A stretch of 14,470 bases of DNA. It comes from Campylobacterota bacterium (GTDB taxonomy: Bacteria > Campylobacterota > Campylobacteria > Campylobacterales > SZUA-545). Every line of letters begins with the position of its first letter. The first letter of the stretch is position 1. The translations under genes were made by a program, and so were the position numbers. The DNA lies in the NCBI GenBank assembly GCA_003561815.1, contig PWVP01000026.1, positions 1-14,470 of the forward strand, read 5' to 3'. This document shows positions 1-8,024 of this stretch, piece after piece. Below the pieces are notes generated by a model. That model was not told where the DNA came from. It searched no databases and was given only the letters and a program-made list of their open reading frames with translations.

Positions 1-1016
1 CTTAGGGCCAAAAGCGCCTCCTGGGCAGCCGCCATAAAGACCGGAAGCTGCACAATCAGCTCCCGGCTCAGCTCTGTCTGGGCCTCAAACACCTGATGGT
101 TTGAGCGCAGTGCCGACTCCAGCTTCAGCTCGCCAAAGATCGCCTCCAAAGAGTCGAGCACATAGAAACTGCTCTTTTCAAGCACCCTTAAAGCCGCCGG
201 CTCAAACCGGCTCTCATCCACCCCGATCAGCGCAATCGCTGCACCCGCCTCGCGACTCTCTTTGGCCAGCTCGTAGAGGTAGTAAGCGCCCCGGGCATTC
301 AGGATCTGCACCCCGCTTAGATCAAACACAAAGAGCCGGTAGCCCCACTTGACCCGCTCCAGATGGGCCTGGCGCTTGAAAGTACCGTTGCTGTTCTCAT
401 CCACCGCGCCGCGAAAGGTGTAGATAAAAAGATGGCGGTGATAGCTTACGCCCACGCTCTTGGTCATACCACCAAAGGCGCTGCTGATCACCTGCTGTTC
501 GTAGGCGCTTTTTGAGTGTAACCGCTTCTCAAAATCGCTGCGGTTCATCGCCGAGATGGCCGAGTACCCTTTTGAGATAAGATCGGAGACCATGTCGGTT
601 TTGTTCTCACGATCCTCGTCATAGACCAGAATCAAGGCGCTCTTTCGCATCCGCGAAACCCCCACCCCCAGCTCGGCGATTTTGAAGTTCTTATAGAGAA
701 AAACCGCCCGCTTTTGTGTCAGGTGGCGCAGCGCTTTGTACTGCTTAGGCGAGTAGTCACAAAACCCGGTGCTAATGCGCAGCTGCCTCTGGATCCGATC
801 GAGCCACTCGACGATCTGCAAAAGGGCGGAGGCGTCCACCGACGCAATCTGTTTGAATGAAAAAAGAACCGCCTTAACCCGCAGACTCCGCAGAATCGAT
901 CGATGCTGCTGCATCACCTCAATAAAGTTGTTGGCGATCGAAGCGTCCAGGTTGCCATCCAGACGGTAGACCGCGATCTCATTCTCGATCGTCGGCTTCA
1001 TGACCACTTTTGCCAT
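1..1016 (-). CDS. Double-STAS regulatory protein with receiver-like middle segment (partial, C-terminus cut off)
   Basis: The gene starts with ATG at 1016-1014 and runs off the left edge after 338 codons, so the C-terminus is missing. An AGGAG-type ribosome site lies just upstream (about 1018-1025). Residues 10-95 look like a STAS domain, with an SVDASALLQI stretch at 59-68 in the place of the usual D-S-S-G loop. Residues 125-165 (SALILVYDEDRENKTDMV) resemble the first strand and acidic pocket of a response-regulator receiver. Residues 193-296 form a second STAS domain with DLSGVQILNARG at 232-243, where the phosphorylatable Ser of anti-sigma-factor antagonists is replaced. The final visible residues (ELIVQLPVFMAAAQEALLAL) could begin a CheX-like or other helical domain, but that is a guess. 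No membrane segment or signal peptide is seen. STAS domains normally mediate protein-protein switching, so a signalling role in the cytosol is likely; the partner is unknown. Confidence 0.75.
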   Translation of the reverse strand, partial: MAKVVMKPTIENEIAVYRLDGNLDASIANNFIEVMQQHRSILRSLRVKAVLFSFKQIASVDASALLQIVEWLDRIQRQLRISTGFCDYSPKQYKALRHLTQKRAVFLYKNFKIAELGVGVSRMRKSALILVYDEDRENKTDMVSDLISKGYSAISAMNRSDFEKRLHSKSAYEQQVISSAFGGMTKSVGVSYHRHLFIYTFRGAVDENSNGTFKRQAHLERVKWGYRLFVFDLSGVQILNARGAYYLYELAKESREAGAAIALIGVDESRFEPAALRVLEKSSFYVLDSLEAIFGELKLESALRSNHQVFEAQTELSRELIVQLPVFMAAAQEALLAL

Positions 1017-1048
1017 CTCTCTCCTGCATGGCCCCCCGAAAGATGAGA

Positions 1049-1057
1049 AGTTTAGCA
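1049..1057 (-). promoter_or_regulatory. Possible extended -10 element for the STAS gene
   Basis: On the minus strand the sequence reads TGCTAAACT, a TGn extended -10 with four of six matches to TATAAT. It lies 33 bases upstream of the ATG at 1016. No convincing -35 is visible. Weak support. Confidence 0.3.
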
Positions 1058-1111
1058 ACTCTTTAATGGCGATTGGATTAACCCTCCGATCGCCGGCTGC
1101 AAGGATGGGTG

Positions 1112-1120
1112 TGATAGAAT
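1112..1120 (+). promoter_or_regulatory. Probable extended -10 promoter for slyD
   Basis: TGATAGAAT is a TGn extended -10 element with TAGAAT matching five of six bases of TATAAT. It would place the transcript start near 1127, about 50 bases upstream of the slyD ATG. No clear -35 hexamer is present at the usual distance, which is common for extended -10 promoters and for Campylobacterota. Confidence 0.5.
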
Positions 1121-1121
1121 C

Positions 1122-1148
1122 AGTCACAATCGGGGTGACTCGATCACC
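1122..1148. repeat. Overlapping inverted repeats in the slyD leader
   Basis: AGTCAC (1122-1127) pairs with GTGACT (1135-1140) across 7 bases. GGTGA (1134-1138) pairs with TCACC (1144-1148) across 5 bases. The two stems share bases, so they are mutually exclusive in RNA. They begin close to the predicted slyD transcript start and could be an operator or a leader hairpin. The function is unknown. Confidence 0.4.
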
Positions 1149-1175
1149 TATAGAACCCATCACAGAAGGAAAAAC

Positions 1176-1694
1176 ATGGCTATTGAGAACAACACCGTTG
1201 TCTCCATCGAGTACGAGGTAAAAGAGGCCGAAAGCGGCGAAGTGGTTGACTCCAACAAAGGGGGCGCACCGCTGGAGTTTATCATGGGGCAGGGGCAGAT
1301 TATTCCCGGCCTGGAGAAGCATATCGCCCAGATGAACGAGGGGGAGAGCAAAAGCGTCGAGGTGTCCGCGGAGGAGGCGTACGGCCCCTATGACGATCAG
1401 GCGGTTCAGCCCCACGATAAAGAGCAGTTTTCTGGCATCGATCTGCAAGAGGGGATGACCCTTTATGGACAGTCTGAGCAGGGCCAGACCGTGCAGGTAA
1501 CCGTCAAGTCACTTGAGGGCGATCAGGTGCTGATTGACTACAACCACCCCCTGGCGGGAAAGGCGCTCGCGTTTGATCTGACCATCTCCAGTGCCCGCGC
1601 TGCAACCGATGAGGAGATCCAAAGCGGTGTTGTGGGCGGTGCCGGTGGCTGCTGCGGCGGTGGCGGGGATGCCTGCTGCGGCGAGCACAAGTAG
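1176..1694 (+). CDS. slyD: FKBP-type peptidyl-prolyl cis-trans isomerase, SlyD type
   Basis: A 172-residue protein that catalyses cis-trans isomerisation of prolyl bonds and acts as a folding chaperone in the cytosol. The FKBP core is split as in all SlyD proteins: residues 1 to about 70 carry VSIEYEV, the LEFIMGQGQIIPGLE active-site stretch and the AYGPYDD end of the first half; an insert-in-flap chaperone domain spans about 75-125; and the core returns with NHPLAGKALAFDL. The tail is short and rich in Gly and Cys, with Cys pairs at 159-160 and 167-168 and a His at 171. This differs from the long His-rich metal-binding tail of Escherichia coli SlyD but could still bind nickel or another metal. 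The start has a good ribosome site (AGAAGGA, 1164-1170). It is monocistronic, with its own promoter-like element and terminator. Confidence 0.93.
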   Translation: MAIENNTVVSIEYEVKEAESGEVVDSNKGGAPLEFIMGQGQIIPGLEKHIAQMNEGESKSVEVSAEEAYGPYDDQAVQPHDKEQFSGIDLQEGMTLYGQSEQGQTVQVTVKSLEGDQVLIDYNHPLAGKALAFDLTISSARAATDEEIQSGVVGGAGGCCGGGGDACCGEHK

Positions 1695-1705
1695 CCGCTT
1701 TTTTT
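1678..1705 (+). terminator. Intrinsic terminator of slyD
   Basis: The stem GCGGC (1678-1682) pairs with GCCGC (1694-1698) across an 11-base loop and is followed directly by seven T (1699-1705). The 5' arm lies inside the last slyD codons and the stop codon (1692-1694) lies at the loop/3' arm boundary. It separates slyD from the downstream cyclase gene. Confidence 0.7.
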
Positions 1706-1731
1706 CAGGCTGAATGCCACAGAGCTAGTCG

Positions 1732-4230
1732 ATGAACCTCACCCTCTCGGCCATCTGCGATAACGGCAGCTACCTTATCACCCCTGAGGCGACGCTCAAA
1801 GAGGCGATCGGCCTTATGCGGGGCAACGGCAAGGGGGCTGTGGTCATCGCAGAGGGGAGTGCGATTCGGGGGATTCTCACCGAGCGGGATGTGGTCTCTC
1901 TCGCCTCTTCGGGGGTGGAGCTAGATGAGCGCATCCTGGGCCACATCACCCCTTCGGTGGTGCGGGTACAGGCCAACCGCTCCCTGCTTCATGCGCTCAT
2001 CATCATGACCGAGCACGACATCCGGCGGCTGGTGGTAACCGATGAGAAGGGGGGCTTCTTAGGGCTCGTCACCCAGCAGGATCTGCTCAAACACATCGAA
2101 GATGACGCCTACCGATCCAACCTCAAAATCCGCCATATCCAGGAGCGGGTCAAGCGGGTCATCCACATGGCCCCGCACGAGAGCACCCGCCAGGCACTCA
2201 AGCTGATGACCGAGAACAGCATCAGCGCCGTTCCGGTGTTTGATCGCAACAAGGCGGTCGGCATCATCAGCGAGCGTGATGTGCTCAACCTGATGGCCAA
2301 ATCGAGCGATCTGGGCCGCCCGGTGCGCGACTACATGGCCAGCCCGGTGGTCTCGGTGGATACCGACTTTCTGGTGCTGGATGTGGTCAAGCTGATGAAC
2401 ACCCGCAACATCCGGCGGGTCTTGATCACCGATAAAGCGGGGGTCTGTCTAGGGATCGTCACCCAAAAGGACATCCTGAAAAACTTCGAAAACGACTACA
2501 AAAGTCTGCTCGCGCGCAAACTCAAACACACCAAGGATGTGCTCAACCTTCTGCCGGAGATGATTCTGGAGATTCTTGACGATAAGGATTCGCAGCTGAT
2601 CGTCTGGGCCAATCGGCGCTGTCTGGACTTTTTCGGTCAGGAGATGACCGATACCGCTATCGAGGAGCTCCTGCCTAAAAGCGACTGGCTGCCCCTCTAT
2701 GTGCAGATCATGGATAAAGGGCGCATCGAGCGGGTCAAGATTCCCCACAAAAACCACACGCTTGAGGTCTCGGGATTCTACCTGCGGAGCGAAGGGGGGA
2801 GTGAGCGGGGACGCATCAAACTGATTCTTCGCGACATCACCGAGAGCGAAGAGCAGAAAAAGAGCATCAAAAACGAGCTGGACACCTATCTTCGGGTCAT
2901 CAACTCCACAGCGGATATGATTCTGCTCTACGGTGCCTACGACGGCAGGATCAAAATCGCCAACGAGTCTGCGCTCAAGATTCTGGGGCTGGGTCGTCAG
3001 GAGATTCAGCGCTGGAGCATCTACGATATTGTCACCGAGGAGAAGAGCTTTCTTGATGAGAAGATCGCCGATATCGTTAAAGAGGATAAGGTTATCAAGG
3101 GGGTGCGCCACTACCGCAAAGCCGGCGGTGAGACCTTCCCGGTGGAGGTGACCGCTACGAAGGTGATCTTAGAGAACAGCATCTACATTCTAGTGGTCGC
3201 TCGCGATATCTCCGAAAAGATCGCCATGGAGGAGATTATCCAGCGGCGCAATGAGGAGCTGACCCTCTTTCATAACTTTATCAACAGCCTCAACCGCTCC
3301 GGCAGCATCGAGGAGGCGTATGAGGTACTCACCTTCTACATCAAGCATATCGGACTGGATGCGGTACACACCTACAAGATCAACCCCTCCTTAACCCGCA
3401 TTAGCGAGAGCCATGTCAACCAGGAGGAGGAGCTCTGGCGAGATGACTGCCTTAGCAGTGATGTGAGCCGCTGCAAGGTGGTTCTCTCGGGTACCCACTT
3501 TATCAAAAACAGCTGTAAGGAGTTTGGCTGCCCGCTCGCCCACATGGATGATCGGGTCAAATCCTATATGTGTCTGAATGTCTACTCCTCGGGCAAGCTG
3601 ATCGCCATCGTCTCGCTGCTCTCGCATAAAGAGCACTTTTTCGATCAGGAGGTGACCCGATTTTTAGGGGATCTCTTCAACGCCTTTAGTCTGCTCATCT
3701 CCAATCTGCGCCTGATTGAGATCAACCGGGAGCTCTCCATCCGCGATCCGCTCACCAATCTCTACAACCGCCGGTTTTTAGGGGAGTATCTGGAAAAGGA
3801 GATCGAAAAGACCCGCCGCAGCGGTGTCCCCCTCTCAGTGATCATGATCGATCTGGATGACTTCAAGCAGCTCAACGATCGCTACGGCCATGAGGTGGGC
3901 GATCTGGCGCTCAAGGTGGTCGCCGGCGTCATCGATAAAGCGATTCGCAAAGGGGATATCGCTGCGCGCTTTGGCGGCGAGGAGTTTCTGCTGGTGCTGC
4001 CTGAGAGCGCCAAAGAGGGAGCCACTCAGCTGGCTGAACGCATCCGCAGCAGTTTAGAGCGCGCGCCCATCACCACCGCTAAAGGGGGGCGTCTTTACAT
4101 CACCGCCAGCTTTGGGGTCGCCTCCTTTTTAGAGGATGAGACCGGCGATGCGCAGCGGCTGATTCAGATCGCAGATAACCGCCTCTATGAGGCGAAGCAC
4201 GGCGGCAAAAACGCGATTATCAACGGCTGA
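1732..4230 (+). CDS. Diguanylate cyclase with CBS, PAS, GAF-like and GGDEF domains
   Basis: An 832-residue protein without signal peptide or membrane segment, so probably a cytosolic sensor that makes cyclic di-GMP from two GTP. Domains in order: two tandem CBS pairs (about 5-125 and 140-255), which usually bind adenine nucleotides; a PAS-like domain (about 272-375); a second PAS domain (about 386-500, ending in the typical VVARDISEK); a GAF-like domain (about 515-660); and a GGDEF domain (about 665-830). The active-site loop is GGEEF at 748-752. The inhibitory I-site RxxD is intact (RKGD, 739-742), five residues before it, so product inhibition is expected. The GAF-like part has a cluster of Cys573, Cys581, Cys595, Cys600, His604 and Cys614 that could bind a metal. 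No EAL or HD-GYP domain follows. The start is fixed by an in-frame TAG at 1726-1728; its ribosome site is weak (AGAG, 1721-1724). It converges on the secretion operon with 15 bases between stop codons. Confidence 0.9.
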   Translation: MNLTLSAICDNGSYLITPEATLKEAIGLMRGNGKGAVVIAEGSAIRGILTERDVVSLASSGVELDERILGHITPSVVRVQANRSLLHALIIMTEHDIRRLVVTDEKGGFLGLVTQQDLLKHIEDDAYRSNLKIRHIQERVKRVIHMAPHESTRQALKLMTENSISAVPVFDRNKAVGIISERDVLNLMAKSSDLGRPVRDYMASPVVSVDTDFLVLDVVKLMNTRNIRRVLITDKAGVCLGIVTQKDILKNFENDYKSLLARKLKHTKDVLNLLPEMILEILDDKDSQLIVWANRRCLDFFGQEMTDTAIEELLPKSDWLPLYVQIMDKGRIERVKIPHKNHTLEVSGFYLRSEGGSERGRIKLILRDITESEEQKKSIKNELDTYLRVINSTADMILLYGAYDGRIKIANESALKILGLGRQEIQRWSIYDIVTEEKSFLDEKIADIVKEDKVIKGVRHYRKAGGETFPVEVTATKVILENSIYILVVARDISEKIAMEEIIQRRNEELTLFHNFINSLNRSGSIEEAYEVLTFYIKHIGLDAVHTYKINPSLTRISESHVNQEEELWRDDCLSSDVSRCKVVLSGTHFIKNSCKEFGCPLAHMDDRVKSYMCLNVYSSGKLIAIVSLLSHKEHFFDQEVTRFLGDLFNAFSLLISNLRLIEINRELSIRDPLTNLYNRRFLGEYLEKEIEKTRRSGVPLSVIMIDLDDFKQLNDRYGHEVGDLALKVVAGVIDKAIRKGDIAARFGGEEFLLVLPESAKEGATQLAERIRSSLERAPITTAKGGRLYITASFGVASFLEDETGDAQRLIQIADNRLYEAKHGGKNAIING

Positions 4231-4245
4231 GCGCTTCGGGCTGGA

Positions 4246-4665
4246 TTACTGCTCCATTCGGATGCCAATCACCCGCAGACTCCCCTCGCTGTTTCCAATC
4301 TGGCGCTCCACCAGCTCGAAGCGGGGCAGATCCCAGCCACTCTCCTCCCCTCCGGGAATTAGCTCAATGCGCTCAAGGGTCTGTTGGCGATACAGATACC
4401 GCTCTGTGCGCAGATAGCGGCGCAGGCCATCGTGATCGATGTCGTACTCCGAGGCGATAAGCTGCTCAAGGGTGCGCTCCATATTGTGGTGATCGCTGCT
4501 GCCGTGGCGCGTGGCGACACTTAGGGGGCCTAAAAGCGCCTCCCGATCGGAGAGTGCGCCGCTGATGCGACTGCTCTGAAGCCCCAGATTAAAGACAGCC
4601 ATCGCCGCCACCGAGAGAATCGCCACCGCCACAATCACCTCTATCAGCGTAAAACCGCGCCGCAT
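4246..4665 (-). CDS. Type II secretion minor pseudopilin (GspI-like)
   Basis: A 139-residue protein with a textbook class III signal: a short basic leader MRRG, cleavage before Phe5, Glu at position 5 of the mature protein, and a hydrophobic helix from about 5 to 27 (FTLIEVIVAVAILSVAAMAV). The prepilin peptidase would cut and methylate it, after which it would join the periplasmic pseudopilus. The soluble part is small and lacks the features of GspG. The helix and short length fit GspI best, but GspH or GspJ cannot be excluded by eye. Its ATG lies 3 bases after the gspE stop, with an AAGGGG ribosome site inside the end of gspE, so it is co-translated. It is the last gene of the operon; no clear terminator follows before the convergent cyclase gene. 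Confidence 0.75.
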   Translation of the reverse strand: MRRGFTLIEVIVAVAILSVAAMAVFNLGLQSSRISGALSDREALLGPLSVATRHGSSDHHNMERTLEQLIASEYDIDHDGLRRYLRTERYLYRQQTLERIELIPGGEESGWDLPRFELVERQIGNSEGSLRVIGIRMEQ

Positions 4666-4668
4666 CCA

Positions 4669-6213
4669 CTACCCCTTAATGCCGATGCGAATCGCCTCGT
4701 CCATACTGGTGGCCCCCTCCAGGATGAGGCTTTTGAGCTGATCTTGGAGGCTGCGCATCCCCCGCTTAATCGCCGCCTCGCGGATCACCGAATCCTCGAT
4801 GCTCTCCTTAAAGAGCGCCACCATCTCCTCATCGGGGACAAAGAGCTCCCCGATCGCACGGCGCCCCCGATAGCCGGTGTGGTTACACGCCGGGCACCCC
4901 ACCGCTTTGTAGATAATCGCCTCGCCAGGGAGGCTGTAATCAAACGCATACTCTTCAGCCAGCTCATCTTCGACTTTGCAGCTCTCACAGAGCTTGCGCA
5001 CCAGCCGCTGGGCCAGCACACCCAAAAGGGCCGAGGAGACCAGATAGCGCTCCACCCCCATATCCACCAGTCTGGTGATTGCGCCGGTGGCGGTGTTGGT
5101 GTGCAGTGTGGAGAAGACCAGGTGGCCCGTCAAAGCCGCCTGGATCGCGATCGAAGCGGTCTCGCCATCGCGAATCTCGCCGATCATGATCACATCGGGA
5201 TCCTGACGCAGAATCGAGCGCAGCCCGGCGGCGAAGGTGAGGCCCACCTTCGGATTGGCCTGGATCTGGTTGATATTGTCCGCTTTGTACTCCACCGGAT
5301 CCTCGACGGTGATGATGTTCTTCTGCGGTGAAGCGACCTGCTGCAAAAAGCTGTGTAGCGTGGTGGATTTACCGCTGCCGGTGGGGCCGGTCACCAAAAT
5401 GATGCCGTGGCTATGCTCCAGCAGCTTGCCCAGATCGCCAATCAACCCCGCTTCAAAGCCCAGCTCCTGCATATGGGGAATCTCCTCTGACTCCATCAAA
5501 ATCCGCATCACCACCCGCTCGCCGTAGTAGGAGGGCAGCACCGAGACCCGCACATCCAGCGCCCGTCCGGCGATGCGCACCTGGGTGCGGCCATCCTGAG
5601 AGATCCGCTTTTCGGAGATGTCGAGGTTGGAGATCACTTTGATCCGGCTGACCACCAGGTGGATGATCTTGAGATCGAGATCCACATACTTTACCAGCGC
5701 CCCGTCGATACGAAAACGGACCTCCCCTTTGAGTTCATGGGATTCGATATGGATATCACTCGCCCCGCGCTTGATCGCCTGATAAAAAAGCCCGTTGACG
5801 AACTTAATGATCGGTGCCGCCTCTTCGCTGCTGAGCAGATCGGCTTTGTTCCGCAGAAACTCCGCTAACGAGAAGCCCTCCTCATCCTCACCAACCCCGG
5901 CGATCCCCCCCTTCTCATCGCCCAGATCGCTTAGCGCACTCTCGGTTCGCTTCTCTAAAAACCGGTTTAAGAGCCGCTCGAAGGAGTCCTGATCGAGTAG
6001 CACGATCGGATAGTTCAGTCGGATGCGGCTTAAAAAGGCGAGCGATTGGCCCAGATAGCTTTCGCTGAGGCAGATGCTCGCCTCCCCCTCGATCTCGCTA
6101 AAGAGCACCCAATATTTGATGGCGAGGGCTAAATCCACCCCCTCAGGCTCAAAGGGCTCCAGCGAGGGGTGGCTTAGCTGGCGAAAACCAAAGGGCGCGC
6201 CTTCGCTGCTCAC
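4669..6213 (-). CDS. gspE: Type II secretion ATPase GspE
   Basis: A 514-residue cytosolic hexameric ATPase that drives pseudopilus assembly for type II secretion. Residues 1-115 form the N-terminal region that in the family contacts GspL. The core contains GASDIHIE (150-157), Walker A GPTGSGKST (276-284), the Asp box TVEDPVEY (302-309), Walker B with Glu346 in DVIMIGEIRD, and the His box around 370. A zinc-binding four-Cys module is intact (Cys409, Cys412, Cys440, Cys443), as expected for GspE/PilB rather than PilT retraction ATPases. The start is GTG at 6213-6211, which overlaps the gspD stop by 4 bases (GTGA), a sign of translational coupling. PilB of type IV pili is the closest alternative, but the gspC and gspD neighbours make GspE clearly preferable. 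Confidence 0.95.
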   Translation of the reverse strand: MSSEGAPFGFRQLSHPSLEPFEPEGVDLALAIKYWVLFSEIEGEASICLSESYLGQSLAFLSRIRLNYPIVLLDQDSFERLLNRFLEKRTESALSDLGDEKGGIAGVGEDEEGFSLAEFLRNKADLLSSEEAAPIIKFVNGLFYQAIKRGASDIHIESHELKGEVRFRIDGALVKYVDLDLKIIHLVVSRIKVISNLDISEKRISQDGRTQVRIAGRALDVRVSVLPSYYGERVVMRILMESEEIPHMQELGFEAGLIGDLGKLLEHSHGIILVTGPTGSGKSTTLHSFLQQVASPQKNIITVEDPVEYKADNINQIQANPKVGLTFAAGLRSILRQDPDVIMIGEIRDGETASIAIQAALTGHLVFSTLHTNTATGAITRLVDMGVERYLVSSALLGVLAQRLVRKLCESCKVEDELAEEYAFDYSLPGEAIIYKAVGCPACNHTGYRGRRAIGELFVPDEEMVALFKESIEDSVIREAAIKRGMRSLQDQLKSLILEGATSMDEAIRIGIKG

Positions 6214-8024
6214 GGCTTCTCCTGCTCGACGGTCTGGATAATCTCCTGAACATAGTGCCGGCGAATCGCCTCCAGTCTGGAGAGGCGCTCGCGCAGATCG
6301 GAGAGATCTTCGCTGCGCTCAACGATATAGGGGGTGACGATCACCACCAGACTGGTGCGATTGACCCCCTCCTGGTTGTTTCGAAAGAGGCGGCCGAGAA
6401 AGGGGATAGCCGAGATGTAGGGGATACGCGTCTCGTTGCTATACTCCTCGCTTTTGACCAGACCCCCTAAGATGACCGGTTCGCCATCATTGACGATAGC
6501 GTGGGTGTTGACCCGGCGTTTGGTGGTGGTGGGGCGATCGCCCCCCTCTGCACCGGCCACCCCCTCCAGCTGCGCATCGATCGAGAGGGCAACACGGTTG
6601 TTGGTCGAAAGGCGGGGGCGAACCGTCAGGGTCAGACCGATATCCTGCCGGGCGTAGTTGCGCGTGGGGATGCCGCCGGTGGTGGTGGTCTCAGAGGTGA
6701 GAATCGATCGGGTCTCGCCCACATAGATGGTGGACTCACGGTTGTTGACACAGAGGATCGAGGGCTCAGAGAGCACCTCGGCCCCATTGCCCCGGGCCAG
6801 AAGGTTAAGCCCCACACCAACCGCCAGTGCCGATCGGGTGGGCAGCTGCCCCCCCTCAGGCTGCATCTGGCTCAACATCGCCGCGCGCGCTTCGTTAGGG
6901 ACCGAGCCGGTGAGGTTGGTGCCCAGGGTGTAGAGGCCATTAGAGTTGGCCATCGCCCCCTCCACGCCATAGGTCAGGCCGATCTGTTCGGCCACCCCTT
7001 CGATAATCTCCACAATCGTCGCCTGCACATAGACCTGCTGCCGGGGCATATCAAGAGACTGGACAATCTCGGCGATATTGTCCAGATCGTCGCTAATGCC
7101 CACGGCGATAAGCACATTCATCTCCTCATCGGAGCTGATGGTGGGGCGCTGACTGGACTCCTCAGCGCGGCTGGTCTTCTCGGCAATCGAGCTGACAATC
7201 TGCGCCAGCTCGGAGGCTTCGGAGTTTTGCAGTGGAATCACCCGCACCCCCGGCGCGGCGCGATCGTCCTGCGTATCAAGCCGCTGGGCGATCTCTTTAA
7301 TCAGCCCCAGATGGTGGGGTCGGCCGGTGACGATCAGTGCGTTGGAGGCGTCATCTTTTAAAATCTGCACCTCATTATCGACCACCCGCTGATTGAGCAC
7401 CCCCCGGACCACCTGCTGCACCAGCGGCAGAACCGATGAGACCTTCACATGCTCGATGGGGATAAACTCCACCGTCACGCTGCGGCGATCGACGATGCGA
7501 TCGACCACGCTCTGGACGGTGCGGATGTTGGCCGGATAGTCGGAGATGACCATTGTGTTGGACTCTTTCATCGTCACCAGCTTCGCCGCCGGAGAGAGCA
7601 GATGGCGGATCTTCTGCACGACGATATCGACATTCTCCTCCTCCAGCCGGATCGGGTGGGTCACCATCAAAGCCCCCCGACCCGGATCGCCCACCACCGG
7701 GACATTCTCCTGGGCCGCCTCAGCCAGACGCACCACCTTCAGGTAACTCCCCTCCTCCACGATGGTCATGCCACGGGTTGAGAGGATGCTCACCGCCAAT
7801 TGAAGCATCTCATCCTTATAGACCGGACCGTGACTGACGAAATCCACATTCCCCGAGACCCGCTGGGTCAGCAGAATATTGCGATCGAGGATTCGAGAGG
7901 TCATCTTCAAAAAATCCTCGATACTCAGATCGGTAAAGTTGATCTCCACCTTATCCCGCGCCTCCAGCGTGACGGGCAGTGTGACAGCCAGCAAGGCCAC
8001 TAAAATCAGGCTAACGAATCTCAT
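6210..8024 (-). CDS. gspD: Type II secretion outer-membrane secretin GspD
   Basis: A 604-residue secretin that forms the gated outer-membrane channel of the type II system. A signal peptide with hydrophobic core at 4-20 probably ends near LEA (20-22); there is no lipobox. N0 starts with VEINFTDLSIEDFLKMTSRI (26-45). Further N domains follow up to about 330, including the repeated NTMVISDYPANI, NALIVTGRP and NVLIAVGIS strands. The secretin barrel region runs from about 331 (VYVQATIVEI) to 568, with the gate region around 425-460 and IPYISAIPFLGRLFR (534-548) near the end, matching the VPxLGDIPxLGxLFR motif of secretins. A short helical tail (571-600) may be the S-domain that binds a pilotin, though no pilotin gene is visible here. 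The length is slightly below the usual 650 residues. The ATG overlaps the gspC stop by 14 bases. Confidence 0.95.
   Translation of the reverse strand: MRFVSLILVALLAVTLPVTLEARDKVEINFTDLSIEDFLKMTSRILDRNILLTQRVSGNVDFVSHGPVYKDEMLQLAVSILSTRGMTIVEEGSYLKVVRLAEAAQENVPVVGDPGRGALMVTHPIRLEEENVDIVVQKIRHLLSPAAKLVTMKESNTMVISDYPANIRTVQSVVDRIVDRRSVTVEFIPIEHVKVSSVLPLVQQVVRGVLNQRVVDNEVQILKDDASNALIVTGRPHHLGLIKEIAQRLDTQDDRAAPGVRVIPLQNSEASELAQIVSSIAEKTSRAEESSQRPTISSDEEMNVLIAVGISDDLDNIAEIVQSLDMPRQQVYVQATIVEIIEGVAEQIGLTYGVEGAMANSNGLYTLGTNLTGSVPNEARAAMLSQMQPEGGQLPTRSALAVGVGLNLLARGNGAEVLSEPSILCVNNRESTIYVGETRSILTSETTTTGGIPTRNYARQDIGLTLTVRPRLSTNNRVALSIDAQLEGVAGAEGGDRPTTTKRRVNTHAIVNDGEPVILGGLVKSEEYSNETRIPYISAIPFLGRLFRNNQEGVNRTSLVVIVTPYIVERSEDLSDLRERLSRLEAIRRHYVQEIIQTVEQEKP

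Noticed and set aside
2449..3111. Minus-strand open frame of 220 codons inside the cyclase gene
   Set aside because: Antisense to conserved CBS and PAS coding sequence; it has no recognisable domain or ribosome site.
4216..4250. Possible bidirectional terminator between the cyclase gene and the last pseudopilin gene
   Set aside because: No stem with a following T run is visible on either strand in this short convergent gap.
4744..5331. Plus-strand open frame of 195 codons opposite gspE
   Set aside because: It mirrors the conserved ATPase motifs on the other strand and is explained as a shadow frame.
6501..7361. Long plus-strand open frame (286 codons) opposite gspD
   Set aside because: It lies entirely antisense to a well-supported secretin gene. 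Its composition (Gly, His, Arg rich, low complexity) is what a GC-rich coding strand gives on the complement.
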